From Vibrio litoralis DSM 17657 (lineage in GTDB: Bacteria > Pseudomonadota > Gammaproteobacteria > Enterobacterales > Vibrionaceae), in assembly GCF_000426765.1 (NCBI RefSeq), contig NZ_AUFZ01000002.1:49475-113474 (forward strand): a stretch of DNA of 64,000 bases, written 5' to 3'. The notes below the pieces were generated by a model, which was not told the DNA's origin, ran no database searches, and saw nothing but the letters and a program-made list of their open reading frames with translations. Position 1 is the stretch's first letter. Each line of letters starts with the position of its first letter. Position numbers and translations under genes: made by a program. Positions 1-8,715 of this stretch are shown one piece after another.

Positions 1-741
1 GGTGTGTGTTATAAAGCATGGGATCTGCTGCGGATGATCACTTTGCTTACCCATAAAAGAAAATACTGGCGTTGGATTATCGCCATGTTGTTTTTCTAGG
101 CTATCAAGGTTAACCGTACGAGCATCAATACGTGGTGGAGTACCGGTTTTTAAGCGATCAACACGAAATGGTAGAGCACGTAGACGATCCGCTAATGCGA
201 TAGATGGAGGATCGCCAGCACGGCCACCAGAGAAATTTTCCATACCTATATGAATCTTACCACCTAGGAAAGTTCCAACGGTGAGTACCACTGCTTTGGC
301 TTTAAATTTAAGGCCCATCTGAGTGATAACACCGGTGATTTGATCGTTTTCTACGATCACATCATCAACCGCTTGTTGAAAAAGGCTTAAGTTCGGTTGA
401 TTTTCTAAAGTAGTGCGAACTGCATTTTTATATAAAATACGATCGGCTTGGGCGCGAGTAGCACGTACCGCAGGACCTTTTGATGCGTTTAACGTTCTAA
501 ATTGAATACCAGCTTTATCAATGGCTTGTGCCATTAATCCACCTAACGCATCCACTTCTTTAACCAAATGTCCTTTGCCAATTCCACCAATCGCTGGATT
601 GCAAGACATTTGACCTAAAGTGTCGATATTGTGAGTAAGCAGCAACGTCTTTTGGCCTGTACGAGCAGACGCAAGAGCAGCTTCCGTTCCAGCATGGCCA
701 CCACCTACGACGATGACGTCAAAGTTTTCGTGATAAAACAT
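1..741 (-). CDS. mnmG: tRNA uridine-5-carboxymethylaminomethyl(34) synthesis enzyme MnmG, 5' part
   Basis: FAD-dependent subunit of the MnmE-MnmG complex, which makes the (carboxymethyl)aminomethyl group on U34 of certain tRNAs in the cytoplasm. I translated the minus strand from the ATG at 739-741. The first 247 codons are open and run off the window edge, so the C-terminal part is not visible. The N-terminus carries the dinucleotide-binding motif [12 protein letters not shown] (about residues 11-22), followed by [17 protein letters not shown] and RATRAQADR, all typical of MnmG/GidA. It reads away from oriC, as gidA does in E. coli, and its partner mnmE lies at 1736-3097. Confidence 0.96.
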   Translation of the reverse strand, partial: MFYHENFDVIVVGGGHAGTEAALASARTGQKTLLLTHNIDTLGQMSCNPAIGGIGKGHLVKEVDALGGLMAQAIDKAGIQFRTLNASKGPAVRATRAQADRILYKNAVRTTLENQPNLSLFQQAVDDVIVENDQITGVITQMGLKFKAKAVVLTVGTFLGGKIHIGMENFSGGRAGDPPSIALADRLRALPFRVDRLKTGTPPRIDARTVNLDSLEKQHGDNPTPVFSFMGKQSDHPQQIPCFITHT

Positions 742-849
742 GATCAGACCTCAAGAGTTAAAAATAAAACGATCACAGCAAAATGATCTTAGGAAATAAA
801 AGGAGCGACATTCTACCTTTTTTAATCTTCACTGAGAATCAATTTGTTG

Positions 850-1130
850 GTTTTAAGAAATGATCAAAGAGCTTTAATATATATAAGATCTTTATATAGA
901 TCTTTTATTAGATCTATTATTAAGGAACCACGATCGTGTGGATAAGCGATAAATGATCATTAAGATCATGTAGTTTAAGTGGATCCTTTCTTGTGATCTA
1001 GCTTTGATCTAACTCTGTATTAGCTGGGATCTAAATCCATGGTTATCCACAGAGGGTATTTAGATAATAGTTATCCAATGGATAACTTTGCTAGGATCAC
1101 AGGATAAAATGTAGTTTATCCACAGGTGGT
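850..1130. other. oriC: Chromosomal replication origin oriC
   Basis: The gap between mnmG and mioC has the E. coli oriC layout in the same order. An AT-rich unwinding region carries GATC-led 13-mers at 887, 899 and 911, exactly 12 bp apart. A consensus DnaA box TTATCCACA follows on the minus strand at 937-945 (R1 position), another on the plus strand at 1043-1051 (R2 position), an inverted pair at 1071-1079 and 1077-1085 (R3 position), and a last consensus box at 1116-1124 (R4 position). There are 12 GATC sites between 850 and 1130. The boundaries are approximate. The gene context (mnmG, mioC, dnaA 8 kb away) supports chromosome 1 oriC. Confidence 0.95.
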
Positions 1131-1230
1131 TTGTTTAAAAAAACAGCAAACAGTTTTATTGATTTTCGATTTATGACTTAAATTAACCTAATTCCAGCTC
1201 TAAAAAATCCTTAATCATGACGAGAAAGCC

Positions 1231-1258
1231 AAAAAAAAGCAGACCGAGATCTGCTTTT
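1231..1258 (-). terminator. Terminator after mioC
   Basis: Arms AAAAGCAGA (1235-1243) and TCTGCTTTT (1250-1258) enclose a 6-nt loop. Read on the minus strand the hairpin is followed by a run of eight T. It lies 24 bp after mioC and would stop mioC transcription before oriC. Confidence 0.85.
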
Positions 1259-1281
1259 AAATGGGGTTGTTTTAATTAGGA

Positions 1282-1722
1282 TTAGCCGATAAACGCTGCC
1301 ATATTATCGTTTAACCAAGCTTCTGCTGGTTCTTCTGGTACAGGGGTTTCGATGACATCTATTTCTAAATGTGGGCAAAGCTCTTGAGTTCCAATATCTA
1401 GCAGCGTCGCTCGGGCATCTTTACCAGCGCCACAGAAGGTGTCATAGCTTGAATCACCAATGGCAATTACTGCAAACTTGACCTCTGACATACGCGGTGG
1501 TGTTGATTTAATCGTTTCGATAAAAGGTTGAATATTATCTGGATAATCGCCAGCACCATGAGTTGAGGTGATGATCAACCAAATACCACTGGTTTCGATT
1601 TCACTAAGATCCGGTTGGTTGTGGATCTGAGTTTCTACCCCTTGAGCTTGCAGCAGATCATTTAAGTGATCGCCAACATATTCAGCTCCGCCTAAGGTAC
1701 TACCTGTAATAATGTGGATCAT
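1282..1722 (-). CDS. mioC: FMN-binding protein MioC
   Basis: Flavodoxin-like electron-transfer protein of 146 residues, the usual MioC length. In E. coli MioC supports biotin synthase activity, and its gene borders oriC. The phosphate-binding loop of a flavodoxin fold is visible at the start ([11 protein letters not shown], about residues 7-17). Later segments [12 protein letters not shown] and [15 protein letters not shown] form the usual FMN-contact regions. It has no signal peptide or membrane segment. It reads towards oriC, as in E. coli, with a strong terminator before the origin. It is separated from mnmE by only 13 bp, so both probably share a transcript. Confidence 0.95.
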   Translation of the reverse strand: MIHIITGSTLGGAEYVGDHLNDLLQAQGVETQIHNQPDLSEIETSGIWLIITSTHGAGDYPDNIQPFIETIKSTPPRMSEVKFAVIAIGDSSYDTFCGAGKDARATLLDIGTQELCPHLEIDVIETPVPEEPAEAWLNDNMAAFIG

Positions 1723-1735
1723 AATATTCCTTTAA

Positions 1736-3097
1736 CTACTTACCAATACAGAATGAAGAGAAGATACGACCCAATAAATCATCCGAGCTAAACTCCCCGG
1801 TGATTTCGTTTAGGTGCTGCTGAGTGATGCGCAGCTCTTCTGCTAAGATTTCTCCGGCCATATAGCCTTCAAGTTGTTGCTGGCCGATAGACAGATGTTC
1901 AGACGCTTTATCTAGCGCTTCTAGGTGTCGACGTCGAGCCATAAAGCTACCTTCACTGCCGCCAGCAAAGCCCATGCAGTCTTTCAAGTGTTCACGCAGA
2001 GATTCTACCCCTTGGCCAGTCTTGGCTGATAGGCGTATTAAGGTTGGATTATTAACATGACAAATACCAAGTGCTTCGCCGGTTTGATCGGCTTTATTAC
2101 GGATCACTGTCATACCAATATTCTCTGGTAAACGCTCCACAAAATCAGGCCATATTTCTTTGGGATCAGTGGCATTGGTGGTGGTGCCATCAACCATAAA
2201 TAACACACGATCGGCTTGCTCTATTTCTTCCCAAGCGCGTTCGATACCGATTCTTTCTACTTCATCAGACGCTTCACGCAAGCCTGCGGTATCAATAATA
2301 TGTAGTGGCATGCCATCGATGTGAATATGCTCGCGTAGTACGTCGCGGGTCGTACCGGCGATATCGGTCACAATCGCTGAGTCTTTGCCTGATAGGGCGT
2401 TGAGTAGGCTAGATTTACCCGCATTAGGTCGTCCAGCGATCACTACTTTCATACCTTCACGAATCAGCGCACCTTGATTGGCTTCTTTACGTACTGAAGC
2501 TAAATTATCAATGATAGTTTGTAAGTCGGCGCTGACTTTTCCATCGGCTAAAAAGTCGATTTCTTCTTCGGGAAAATCAATGGCTGCTTCTACATAGATA
2601 CGCAGATGGATTAATGATTCGACCAGGTTATTGATGCGTTGGGAAAATTCACCTTGCAGAGAATTAAGTGCTGATTTAGCCGCTTCTTCTGAACTCGCAT
2701 CGATCAGATCAGCAATCGCTTCAGCTTGAGTCAGATCGATTTTGTCATTTAAAAAGGCACGCTCAGAGAATTCACCCGGGCGAGCGGCACGAATGCCATC
2801 AATTTTTAAGATGCGTTTGATCAACATATCCATAACCACAGGGCCGCCATGGCCTTGCAGTTCTAAAACATCTTCACCGGTAAATGAGTTTGGGTTTGGA
2901 AAATAAAGCGCGATTCCCTGATCAAGTTGAACGCCATTTTCATCTTTAAAAGGTAAATATTCAGCATAACGAGGTTTAACCTCTCGACCAAGAACTTCCA
3001 AAGCGACTTGAGTGGCTTTAGGGCCTGAGACTCGGATAATACCAACACCACCGCGGCCGAGTGCGGTAGCTTGAGCGACAATTGTCTCTGTATTCAT
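1736..3097 (-). CDS. mnmE: tRNA modification GTPase MnmE
   Basis: GTPase partner of MnmG in wobble uridine modification. It has 453 residues from the ATG at 3097, matching the family (about 454). Upstream in-frame codons exist to 3172, but family members begin with the xTxTIVAQAT segment, so I start there. The N-terminal folate-binding domain comes first. The G domain has G1 GRPNAGKSS (about residue 222), G3 DTAGLR and G4 NKAD. The protein ends in the C-terminal CIGK motif, whose cysteine is characteristic. It sits between yidC and mioC, the standard order. A terminator (3165-3195) separates it from yidC. Confidence 0.97.
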   Translation of the reverse strand: MNTETIVAQATALGRGGVGIIRVSGPKATQVALEVLGREVKPRYAEYLPFKDENGVQLDQGIALYFPNPNSFTGEDVLELQGHGGPVVMDMLIKRILKIDGIRAARPGEFSERAFLNDKIDLTQAEAIADLIDASSEEAAKSALNSLQGEFSQRINNLVESLIHLRIYVEAAIDFPEEEIDFLADGKVSADLQTIIDNLASVRKEANQGALIREGMKVVIAGRPNAGKSSLLNALSGKDSAIVTDIAGTTRDVLREHIHIDGMPLHIIDTAGLREASDEVERIGIERAWEEIEQADRVLFMVDGTTTNATDPKEIWPDFVERLPENIGMTVIRNKADQTGEALGICHVNNPTLIRLSAKTGQGVESLREHLKDCMGFAGGSEGSFMARRRHLEALDKASEHLSIGQQQLEGYMAGEILAEELRITQQHLNEITGEFSSDDLLGRIFSSFCIGK

Positions 3098-3164
3098 AAT
3101 TCCAACCATTTCAAAAGGTGAAGGTTTTCCAATTGTAATTCGCCTTATGAATTTATAAAGCAAA

Positions 3165-3195
3165 AAAAGCAAAAGGCGACCAATGCGGTCGCCTT
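3165..3195 (-). terminator. Terminator after yidC
   Basis: Perfect 9-bp arms AAGGCGACC (3173-3181) and GGTCGCCTT (3187-3195) with a 5-nt loop. On the minus strand they are followed by TTTTGCTTTTTTTGC. It lies 24 bp past the yidC stop and ends the rpmH-rnpA-yidD-yidC transcript. Confidence 0.9.
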
Positions 3196-3219
3196 ATTTA
3201 GTATTTCGTCTGGCTAAGA

Positions 3220-4866
3220 TTATTTCTTAGAGTGCAGACCTTTCTTCTCTAACGCTCGGTAAATCAAGGTTTGTTGTACCAAGGTTACGATGTTCGACAT
3301 TAGGTAGTAAAGCACTAGACCTGATGGGAACCACAAGAAGAAGAAGATGAAGATGATTGGCATAAACATCATCATTTTCTGCTGCATAGGATCGGTGACC
3401 GTTGTTGGGCTCATCTTCTGGATGATCAACATCGAGATACCCATCAATATAGGCAAGATGTAGTAAGGGTCTTGCGCTGATAAATCGTGGATCCAACCAA
3501 AGAATGGTGCGTGACGTAATTCAACCGATTCCATCAATGCCCAGTATAGAGCGATGAAGATTGGCATCTGTAGAAGAATAGGGAAACAGCCACCAAGTGG
3601 GTTCACTTTTTCTTCTTTGTACATCGCCATCATTTCTTGGCTAATACGTTGACGGTCATCACCTAGACGCTCACGCATTGCAGCAATCTTAGGTTGCAGC
3701 ATACGCATTTTCGCCATTGAGGTGTACTGAGCTTTGGTTAGTGGGTACATAGCACCACGAACGATGAAAGTCAGTAAGATAATCGCAACACCCCAGTTGC
3801 TACTGATGTGAGCTTGTAGGAAAGATAGGAGTGAATGCAATGGTTTAGCAATAAACCATAACCAACCATAGTCAACAACGAGATCAAGGTGTGGAGCGGT
3901 GGCTTCCATTGCATCTTGAAGTTTAGGACCAGTCCAAAGAGTTGATGTAATTTGACCGCTTGAACCATTTGCAATTACTAGATTTGGTGTGCGAACACCA
4001 ATATCAGCTGTGTTGCCAATAACGCGTGAGTAGATGGTAGTGCCTGGTTGGTCACGAGGGATCCAAGCAGAAGTAAAGTAGTGCTGTAGCATGGCTACCC
4101 AGCCCTGACCATCTTCTAGTTTGATGTTAAGATTTTTATCTTTCATCTCATCAAACTTGTATTTTTTATAGTGGGTGTCTGAAGTTGAGAAAGCGCCACC
4201 AGTATAAACAGGCATACCAATATGACCGTCACCTTCAATCATTGTTTGACGTAGGTGAGCATACATACCTAATGTTGCATCTTGACCAGAGTGGTTATTG
4301 ATGTCATACACCACATCAATCGCATAACTGCCACGTTTGATGATAAAGGTTTTAGTGTAATCAATACCATTTGCACTGTAGGTAAGAGGTATACGTAATT
4401 CATCCTGACCTTCAGCTAATTGATAAGACTTTGCACTCGCGCGATATTGAGGACGGTTTGCTGTGCTAACGTCAATCCCTTGAGGACCGACTAGACCACT
4501 TTGAGCGATATATTGATGCTCATTGTTGTTTTCTAGCAGAACAAAAGAATCTTTCGAATCTAGCGTTGCGTTGTATTCGTTCAGCTTAGCTGAAACAACA
4601 TCACCACCTACCGGGGTAATCGCTAGAGTCAGTACATCAGATTTTACTTCGATGTTGAAAGCGGCCGGTAGAGTTTTTGCTTGCTGAGGAGCTAACGGAT
4701 CAGCTGACGCTTCAGCAGGGTCATGCGGTAGGCTACTGTCTGTATTCGTTTGAGTCTGCTGCACGCTAGTTTGGGCCGGTTGAGCATCTTTATTATTCCA
4801 TTGTTGGAACAATAAAAAGCTGACTAGAGCAAAAGCGATTAACAGGATATTACGTTGAGAATCCAT
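3220..4866 (-). CDS. yidC: Membrane protein insertase YidC
   Basis: Inner-membrane insertase/chaperone of 548 residues that inserts proteins with or without SecYEG. The N-terminal anchor ([18 protein letters not shown], residues 6-23) is followed by a long periplasmic P1 domain of about 300 residues, as in gammaproteobacteria. The conserved five-helix core comes after it. The core includes [13 protein letters not shown], carrying the groove arginine, and a methionine-rich stretch before the last helices. The tail is basic (EKKGLHSKK), consistent with ribosome contact. It starts 2 bp after the yidD stop and belongs to the rpmH-rnpA-yidD-yidC cluster. Confidence 0.98.
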   Translation of the reverse strand: MDSQRNILLIAFALVSFLLFQQWNNKDAQPAQTSVQQTQTNTDSSLPHDPAEASADPLAPQQAKTLPAAFNIEVKSDVLTLAITPVGGDVVSAKLNEYNATLDSKDSFVLLENNNEHQYIAQSGLVGPQGIDVSTANRPQYRASAKSYQLAEGQDELRIPLTYSANGIDYTKTFIIKRGSYAIDVVYDINNHSGQDATLGMYAHLRQTMIEGDGHIGMPVYTGGAFSTSDTHYKKYKFDEMKDKNLNIKLEDGQGWVAMLQHYFTSAWIPRDQPGTTIYSRVIGNTADIGVRTPNLVIANGSSGQITSTLWTGPKLQDAMEATAPHLDLVVDYGWLWFIAKPLHSLLSFLQAHISSNWGVAIILLTFIVRGAMYPLTKAQYTSMAKMRMLQPKIAAMRERLGDDRQRISQEMMAMYKEEKVNPLGGCFPILLQMPIFIALYWALMESVELRHAPFFGWIHDLSAQDPYYILPILMGISMLIIQKMSPTTVTDPMQQKMMMFMPIIFIFFFLWFPSGLVLYYLMSNIVTLVQQTLIYRALEKKGLHSKK

Positions 4867-4868
4867 TG

Positions 4869-5126
4869 TTATTTATCTCTGTCGTGTTTTTGATTAGGTG
4901 GGACAGGGTCATATCCCCCAGCATTTAAAGGATGGCATTTTAATAGACGTTTGCCAGATAACCAACACCCTTTTACAAAACCGTGCTCTTTAATTGCTTC
5001 AATAGCATAAGTAGAACAAGTTGGAGTAAAGCGACATCGAGGTCCAATTAAGGGGCTAATGATTCCTTTATATAGGTAAATTAACCTAATAGCTAACCAC
5101 GATAAGGGCGAGACAGGCGATGCCAT
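4869..5126 (-). CDS. yidD: Membrane protein insertion efficiency factor YidD
   Basis: Small membrane-associated protein of 85 residues that helps YidC-dependent insertion. It shows the family core with the cysteine pattern [17 protein letters not shown] (about residues 29-45) and [18 protein letters not shown] (about residues 59-76). A hydrophobic, amphipathic N-terminal segment comes before the core. It overlaps the end of rnpA by 34 bp and stops 2 bp before yidC, so translation is probably coupled across the three genes. Length and position are standard for the family. Confidence 0.96.
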   Translation of the reverse strand: MASPVSPLSWLAIRLIYLYKGIISPLIGPRCRFTPTCSTYAIEAIKEHGFVKGCWLSGKRLLKCHPLNAGGYDPVPPNQKHDRDK

Positions 5127-5449
5127 AACTTCTCAAATATTTTAAAAATTTCGTCATTACTCAAATCTTGAGCACTCTTTTTCGCAATTACTACAAAATC
5201 TTTATTTGGCAGTTGAGTTTGTTTTAGACGAAAGCTTTCACGGGCTAAACGTTTAAAACGATTACGACCAACAGCGGTTTTGATTTGTTTTTTAGGAACA
5301 GCTAATCCAAGTCTTGGATGGGAGAGTGTATTATTGCGAGCGATAATAGTGAAATGAGGGGAGCCGGCTCGATGAGCTTGCTGAAAGACGTTTTGATAAT
5401 GCTCGGGAGTTAACAAACGTAACTCCCGAGTAAAAGTAGACTTAGTCAA
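5093..5449 (-). CDS. rnpA: Ribonuclease P protein component
   Basis: Protein subunit of RNase P, which trims the 5' leader of precursor tRNAs together with the M1 RNA. It has 118 residues and is strongly basic. The RNR signature [14 protein letters not shown] is present in the middle, and FVVIAKK before the end is typical. The start is a TTG at 5447-5449, directly before the conserved [11 protein letters not shown] segment. I see no clear Shine-Dalgarno sequence, and a perfect inverted repeat (5447-5470) covers this start and the rpmH stop. rnpA begins 13 bp after rpmH, so coupling is likely. It overlaps yidD by 34 bp. Confidence 0.96.
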   Translation of the reverse strand: MTKSTFTRELRLLTPEHYQNVFQQAHRAGSPHFTIIARNNTLSHPRLGLAVPKKQIKTAVGRNRFKRLARESFRLKQTQLPNKDFVVIAKKSAQDLSNDEIFKIFEKLWHRLSRPYRG

Positions 5450-5470
5450 AATAATTCAAGAATTATTTTG
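5447..5470 (-). promoter_or_regulatory. Perfect palindrome over the rpmH stop and rnpA start
   Basis: Eleven-base arms CAAAATAATTC (5447-5457) and GAATTATTTTG (5460-5470) are exact inverted repeats with 2 bases between them. In the mRNA the 3' arm ends in the TTG start codon of rnpA, and the 5' arm spans the rpmH stop codon. Inference: the hairpin limits rnpA translation relative to rpmH. There is no T-run, so it is not a terminator. Confidence 0.7.
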
Positions 5471-5597
5471 AAAGGCGCTTACGGCCTTTTGCACGACGTG
5501 CATTAATTGTCTTACGACCATTCTTAGTTGCCATACGAGCACGGAAGCCGTGTGTACGTTTGCGCTTAAGAACAGTTGGTTGAAAAGTGCGTTTCAT
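5463..5597 (-). CDS. rpmH: 50S ribosomal protein L34
   Basis: L34, a 44-residue, very basic protein of the large ribosomal subunit. Translating the minus strand from the ATG at 5597 gives [19 protein letters not shown] at the start and [11 protein letters not shown] at the end, both diagnostic for bacterial L34. It is the first gene of the rpmH-rnpA-yidD-yidC cluster and has two good promoters upstream (5688-5716 and 5786-5813). In many bacteria rpmH lies next to dnaA. Here the two are about 3.4 kb apart because an ABC transporter cluster sits between them, an arrangement I know from Vibrio. Confidence 0.97.
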   Translation of the reverse strand: MKRTFQPTVLKRKRTHGFRARMATKNGRKTINARRAKGRKRLSK

Positions 5598-5687
5598 GGT
5601 AATTACCTTTACTGATCAGTAGTTTATAGGTTCTTGTTAAACCTGGTGTAAGATGTTTTATCCGACACCTCTCAACAAAGAGGCGGA

Positions 5688-5716
5688 ATTGTAATCATTG
5701 ACTGGCTAAGAGTCAA
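5688..5716 (-). promoter_or_regulatory. Sigma-70 promoter (proximal) of rpmH
   Basis: On the minus strand -35 TTGACT (5711-5716) and -10 TACAAT (5688-5693) are separated by 17 bp. It lies about 90 bp upstream of the rpmH start. A small hairpin (CCTCT/AGAGG arms) lies in the leader at about 5669-5684. Confidence 0.75.
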
Positions 5717-5785
5717 TGCTACAGGGCTTAATAAACGCGGAAATCACATAATAAAAAGCCAGTTGGCCTAAAAATCTGTGTGCGG

Positions 5786-5813
5786 ATTATACGGGTTCTT
5801 AAACCAAGCGCAA
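5786..5813 (-). promoter_or_regulatory. Sigma-70 promoter (distal) of rpmH
   Basis: On the minus strand -35 TTGCGC (5808-5813) and a perfect -10 TATAAT (5786-5791) are separated by 16 bp. It sits just upstream of the proximal promoter and ends against the 3' end of the ABC ATPase gene. Confidence 0.65.
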
Positions 5814-5818
5814 GGATC

Positions 5819-6556
5819 CTATTGGATCCCTACTTGATTTAAAAACTTAATAAGTTGTGGATTAGTCGGATCTTTAAATATTTGATCCGGCGTACCTTGC
5901 TCAACAATCTTGCCATCTGCCATGTAGATCACGCGATCCGCTACTTCTCGAGCAAATTGCATTTCATGGGTGACCACCAGCATGGTTTGGTGTTGTTTGG
6001 CTAATTTCTTCATTAAAGACAACACTTCACCGACCCATTCGGGATCGAGTGCCGAAGTTGGCTCATCAAACAATAACAGCTCAGGATCAAATGCCATTGC
6101 GCGACCAATCCCTACGCGTTGTTGTTGGCCGCCCGATAATGCCGCTGGGTAGCTATCCCCTTTATCGCCCAGCCCAATATCATCTAAAATTTGTTGAGCG
6201 TGGGCCAGTGCTTGGTCTTTTTTCCAACCGCGGACGGTAATTAACCCTTCGGCAATATTTTGACGAGCAGTTAAATGAGCAAATAGCGCATAGTTTTGAA
6301 ACACAAAGCCGGTTTTACGGCGCAGTGCTAGCATATCGGCTTTGTTGTAGTCTTGGGTATCAACTCTAGTGCCTTCAATTTCGATGACACCTTGTTCTGG
6401 GCTTTCCAAAAAGTTTACACAGCGTAGTAAGGTCGATTTACCGGTACCACTGGAACCAATAATGACAATGATTTCGCCTTTTTGGATCTCAATATCCACT
6501 CCGCGTAGCACTTCAGTCTTACCGAAAGATTTATGTAAATTAGAAATTCGAATCAT
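5819..6556 (-). CDS. Amino-acid (cystine-type) ABC transporter ATP-binding protein
   Basis: Cytoplasmic ATPase of a polar amino-acid importer, 245 residues, the usual size. Walker A GSSGTGKST (about residues 34-42), signature LSGGQQQR, Walker B LLLFDEPTSALD and the H-loop THEM are all intact. It resembles the TcyC/TcyN cystine branch of the family, but the substrate cannot be fixed from sequence. Its start overlaps the permease stop by 4 bp (6553-6556), so the two are translationally coupled. The matching binding protein is at 7954-8715. The cluster separates rpmH from dnaA. Confidence 0.93.
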   Translation of the reverse strand: MIRISNLHKSFGKTEVLRGVDIEIQKGEIIVIIGSSGTGKSTLLRCVNFLESPEQGVIEIEGTRVDTQDYNKADMLALRRKTGFVFQNYALFAHLTARQNIAEGLITVRGWKKDQALAHAQQILDDIGLGDKGDSYPAALSGGQQQRVGIGRAMAFDPELLLFDEPTSALDPEWVGEVLSLMKKLAKQHQTMLVVTHEMQFAREVADRVIYMADGKIVEQGTPDQIFKDPTNPQLIKFLNQVGIQ

Positions 6557-7224
6557 CGTTGGTAAGCCTTATTGAGTTTAGTTTCAGCCCAAGTTTGTAC
6601 GCGTGTTAATACCAATACTACTCCCCAATAAATCAGGGCAACTGCTAAGAAGGCTTCAAAGAAACGAAAGCTTGAAGAAGCCTCCATTTGCGCCTTGGCC
6701 ATAATTTCAGCGACCCCTAGCGTAAAGGCGAGAGAGGTCGATTTGATCATATCAATGAAGTAGTTCATCAAAGAAGGCAGTGCCACACGGGAAGCTTGCG
6801 GCAAAATGATCCGGCGCATGGATTGCGATGGCGTCATACCTATCGAAATACTGGCTTCCATTTGGCTGCGATCAATCCCAATAATTGCGGCACGAATACT
6901 TTCTGCCATATAAGACGCAAAGTGTAGAGTCAGACCAATAATTGCCGCGGTAAAGGCATCCATACCGACTAAGATTGGAAATATTTGTGGTAGCCCGTAG
7001 TAGAGCAAAAACAACTGTACTAATAGCGGCGTACCACGAAAAAAACTGGTGTATAGCTGACTCAGTTGATTCAATACCGGCACTTTAAATACCCGAATAT
7101 TGGCAATAACGACCGAGAGTATGAGTGCGAAAACCATGCCCCACAATGCCATTTGCAAAGTGGTGCCTAAATACCGAAATAATATCGGCAGTAGGTCGAG
7201 CATGTAATTGAAATCAAAATTCAT
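6553..7224 (-). CDS. Amino-acid (cystine-type) ABC transporter permease
   Basis: Inner-membrane permease of the HisM/ArtM/TcyL type, 223 residues with about five hydrophobic segments. The cytoplasmic EAA loop that contacts the ATPase is visible as EASISIGMTPSQSMRRIILP. Upstream FRGTPLLVQLFLLYYGLP is a typical family segment. It overlaps the ATPase gene by 4 bp. Eight base pairs upstream lies the end of an orphan ATPase domain (7233-7883), which is unusual inside such an operon. Substrate by family and context: cystine or another polar amino acid (inference). Confidence 0.93.
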   Translation of the reverse strand: MNFDFNYMLDLLPILFRYLGTTLQMALWGMVFALILSVVIANIRVFKVPVLNQLSQLYTSFFRGTPLLVQLFLLYYGLPQIFPILVGMDAFTAAIIGLTLHFASYMAESIRAAIIGIDRSQMEASISIGMTPSQSMRRIILPQASRVALPSLMNYFIDMIKSTSLAFTLGVAEIMAKAQMEASSSFRFFEAFLAVALIYWGVVLVLTRVQTWAETKLNKAYQR

Positions 7225-7232
7225 GTTGAAAA

Positions 7233-7883
7233 TTACAGTCCTTGTATTGGTGAAAATTGCCAGCTTACTTGGCCTTTTGAGCCCTGTGCGTGCAAACGAT
7301 ATTGATGATAATGGGCAACTTTACTGCGATGCGCAATACTCACTAAGGTGGTATCGGGTAATCGACTGGCTAATAGTTGGTATATATCGCTTTCGGTTTC
7401 TTCATCGAGTGATGAGGTCGCTTCATCTAAAAATAGCCATGTAGGCTTGATTATTAACGCTCTGACAATCGCGACACGTTGCTGCTCACCCGGTGACATC
7501 GTGTGTGACCATTGCTCGGTTTCATCTAATTTATGGCTGAAATGTGCCAATTGGCAATCAGACAATAATTGCTCAATATCTTGATCGCTGATATTGATAT
7601 CGACATTTGGATAACACAAGACTTCCCGTAGTGTGCCTGTCGGCAGGTAAGGCTTTTGTGGTAAGAATAAACTGCGCTCGGCTAGTTCAATATTGCCTTC
7701 CGAAAACGGCCAAATGCCTGCAATGGTTTTCATTAAAGTACTTTTACCAATACCTGATTGCCCAGAAATCAAAGTATGTTGACCGGCTTGCAAGGTAAGT
7801 TGGTTCAAATCACTTAACCTGGTGCCATTGGGTAATTTAATCACACATTGATTCAGCGGCTTAAAATACAAACCGCTTACCAT
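7233..7883 (-). CDS. Orphan ABC ATPase domain (C-terminal half of a YddA/SbmA-like transporter)
   Basis: A 216-residue protein made of one nucleotide-binding domain and nothing else. Walker A GQSGIGKST, a LPQKPYLPTGTLRE Q-loop region, signature MSPGEQQR, Walker B TWLFLDEATSSLD and switch AHRS are all present. This motif set, especially the LPQKPYLP-GTLR and W-FLDEATS-LDEE forms, belongs to transporters in which a six-helix domain and the ATPase are fused (YddA/ABCD-like, about 570 residues). The membrane half is absent: only 70 bp separate the ATG at 7881-7883 from the binding-protein gene. The start codon and its AGGAG lie inside a hairpin (7871-7921). It is either a remnant or a free-standing ATPase; intact motifs argue against simple decay. 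Confidence 0.75.
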   Translation of the reverse strand: MVSGLYFKPLNQCVIKLPNGTRLSDLNQLTLQAGQHTLISGQSGIGKSTLMKTIAGIWPFSEGNIELAERSLFLPQKPYLPTGTLREVLCYPNVDINISDQDIEQLLSDCQLAHFSHKLDETEQWSHTMSPGEQQRVAIVRALIIKPTWLFLDEATSSLDEETESDIYQLLASRLPDTTLVSIAHRSKVAHYHQYRLHAQGSKGQVSWQFSPIQGL

Positions 7884-7921
7884 GACTCCTCGTTTATGTA
7901 TCAGGAGAATGGCAAGCGGTT
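7871..7921 (-). promoter_or_regulatory. Intercistronic hairpin enclosing an SD and start codon
   Basis: Arms AACCGCTTACCAT (7871-7883) and ATGGCAAGCGGTT (7909-7921) match at 12 of 13 positions. A second inner pair CTCCT (7886-7890)/AGGAG (7903-7907) continues the stem. In the mRNA it follows the binding-protein stop and contains the AGGAG and ATG of the orphan ATPase. It may protect the abundant binding-protein mRNA and hide the next start (inference). Confidence 0.7.
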
Positions 7922-7953
7922 AAAGGGGCGAACGGTTAAAAGAAAAGGCTGGA

Positions 7954-8715
7954 TTATTTGTGAGTAATATCAGCACCAAACCATTTTTCAGAAATAGTCG
8001 CCAAAGTACCATCTTCACGCATCGCGGTTAATGCCGTGTTTACTTCCGCTTGTAGCTTTTTGCCTTTTTCGTTATCAACAAATGGCCAAGCATTTTCGAT
8101 AGTTTCAAAAGGCTTACCTGCCAACTGTAGTGGTAGGTTGCTCGCTTTAATCAGTTGTAGAGCCGATAGACGATCCATTACGAAAGCATCAGAACGCCCG
8201 AGTACCACATCTTGTTCAATACCAGCATCATACGTTTTGATATTGATTTTGCCTTCTTTATCGTAACTACGTAGCACTTGTTCGAAGTTTGAACCTAAGT
8301 TTACCGCGACGGTTTTGCCAGCAAGATCTTCAACCCCTTTGATCGAGTCATTGCCTTTTTTCACGGTGATCTGCACACCATCGACCACATAAGGATTTGA
8401 GAATAAATATTTGGCTTTACGTGAATCGGTAATAGTCACTTGGTTTGAAATCGTATCAATCCGACCCGTTTCGAGTAGACCGAAAAGACCAGAGAAGTTG
8501 GCAGTGACAAATTTCACGTCATAGTGGTTGCGTTGACCAATCTCATTCCATAAATCCACTTCAAAGCCTTGTAGTTTATCAAGCTTTTGAAAAGTAAATG
8601 GAAAGTAGGTTCCAGACATGCCTACTTTTACTTGTTGATTCGCTGCTTGAGCAAAGTTAGTAACAGCAAAAAATAGTGCGGCAGCAGTAACAATTTTATT
8701 TAAAATTCGGCTCAT
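7954..8715 (-). CDS. Amino-acid ABC transporter periplasmic binding protein (family 3)
   Basis: Solute-binding protein of 253 residues with a clear Sec signal peptide (about residues 1-24, ending AQA before ANQQV). The mature part has the family-3 signature GFEVDLWNEIGQR. TGRIDTISNQVTIT and NLGSNFEQVL are segments that line the amino-acid pocket in this family. A cystine-like or polar substrate is likely from the companion ATPase and permease, but this is inference. As first gene of the unit it is followed by a strong hairpin, which would favour extra binding protein over membrane parts. The dnaA upstream region starts on its other side. Confidence 0.93.
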   Translation of the reverse strand: MSRILNKIVTAAALFFAVTNFAQAANQQVKVGMSGTYFPFTFQKLDKLQGFEVDLWNEIGQRNHYDVKFVTANFSGLFGLLETGRIDTISNQVTITDSRKAKYLFSNPYVVDGVQITVKKGNDSIKGVEDLAGKTVAVNLGSNFEQVLRSYDKEGKINIKTYDAGIEQDVVLGRSDAFVMDRLSALQLIKASNLPLQLAGKPFETIENAWPFVDNEKGKKLQAEVNTALTAMREDGTLATISEKWFGADITHK

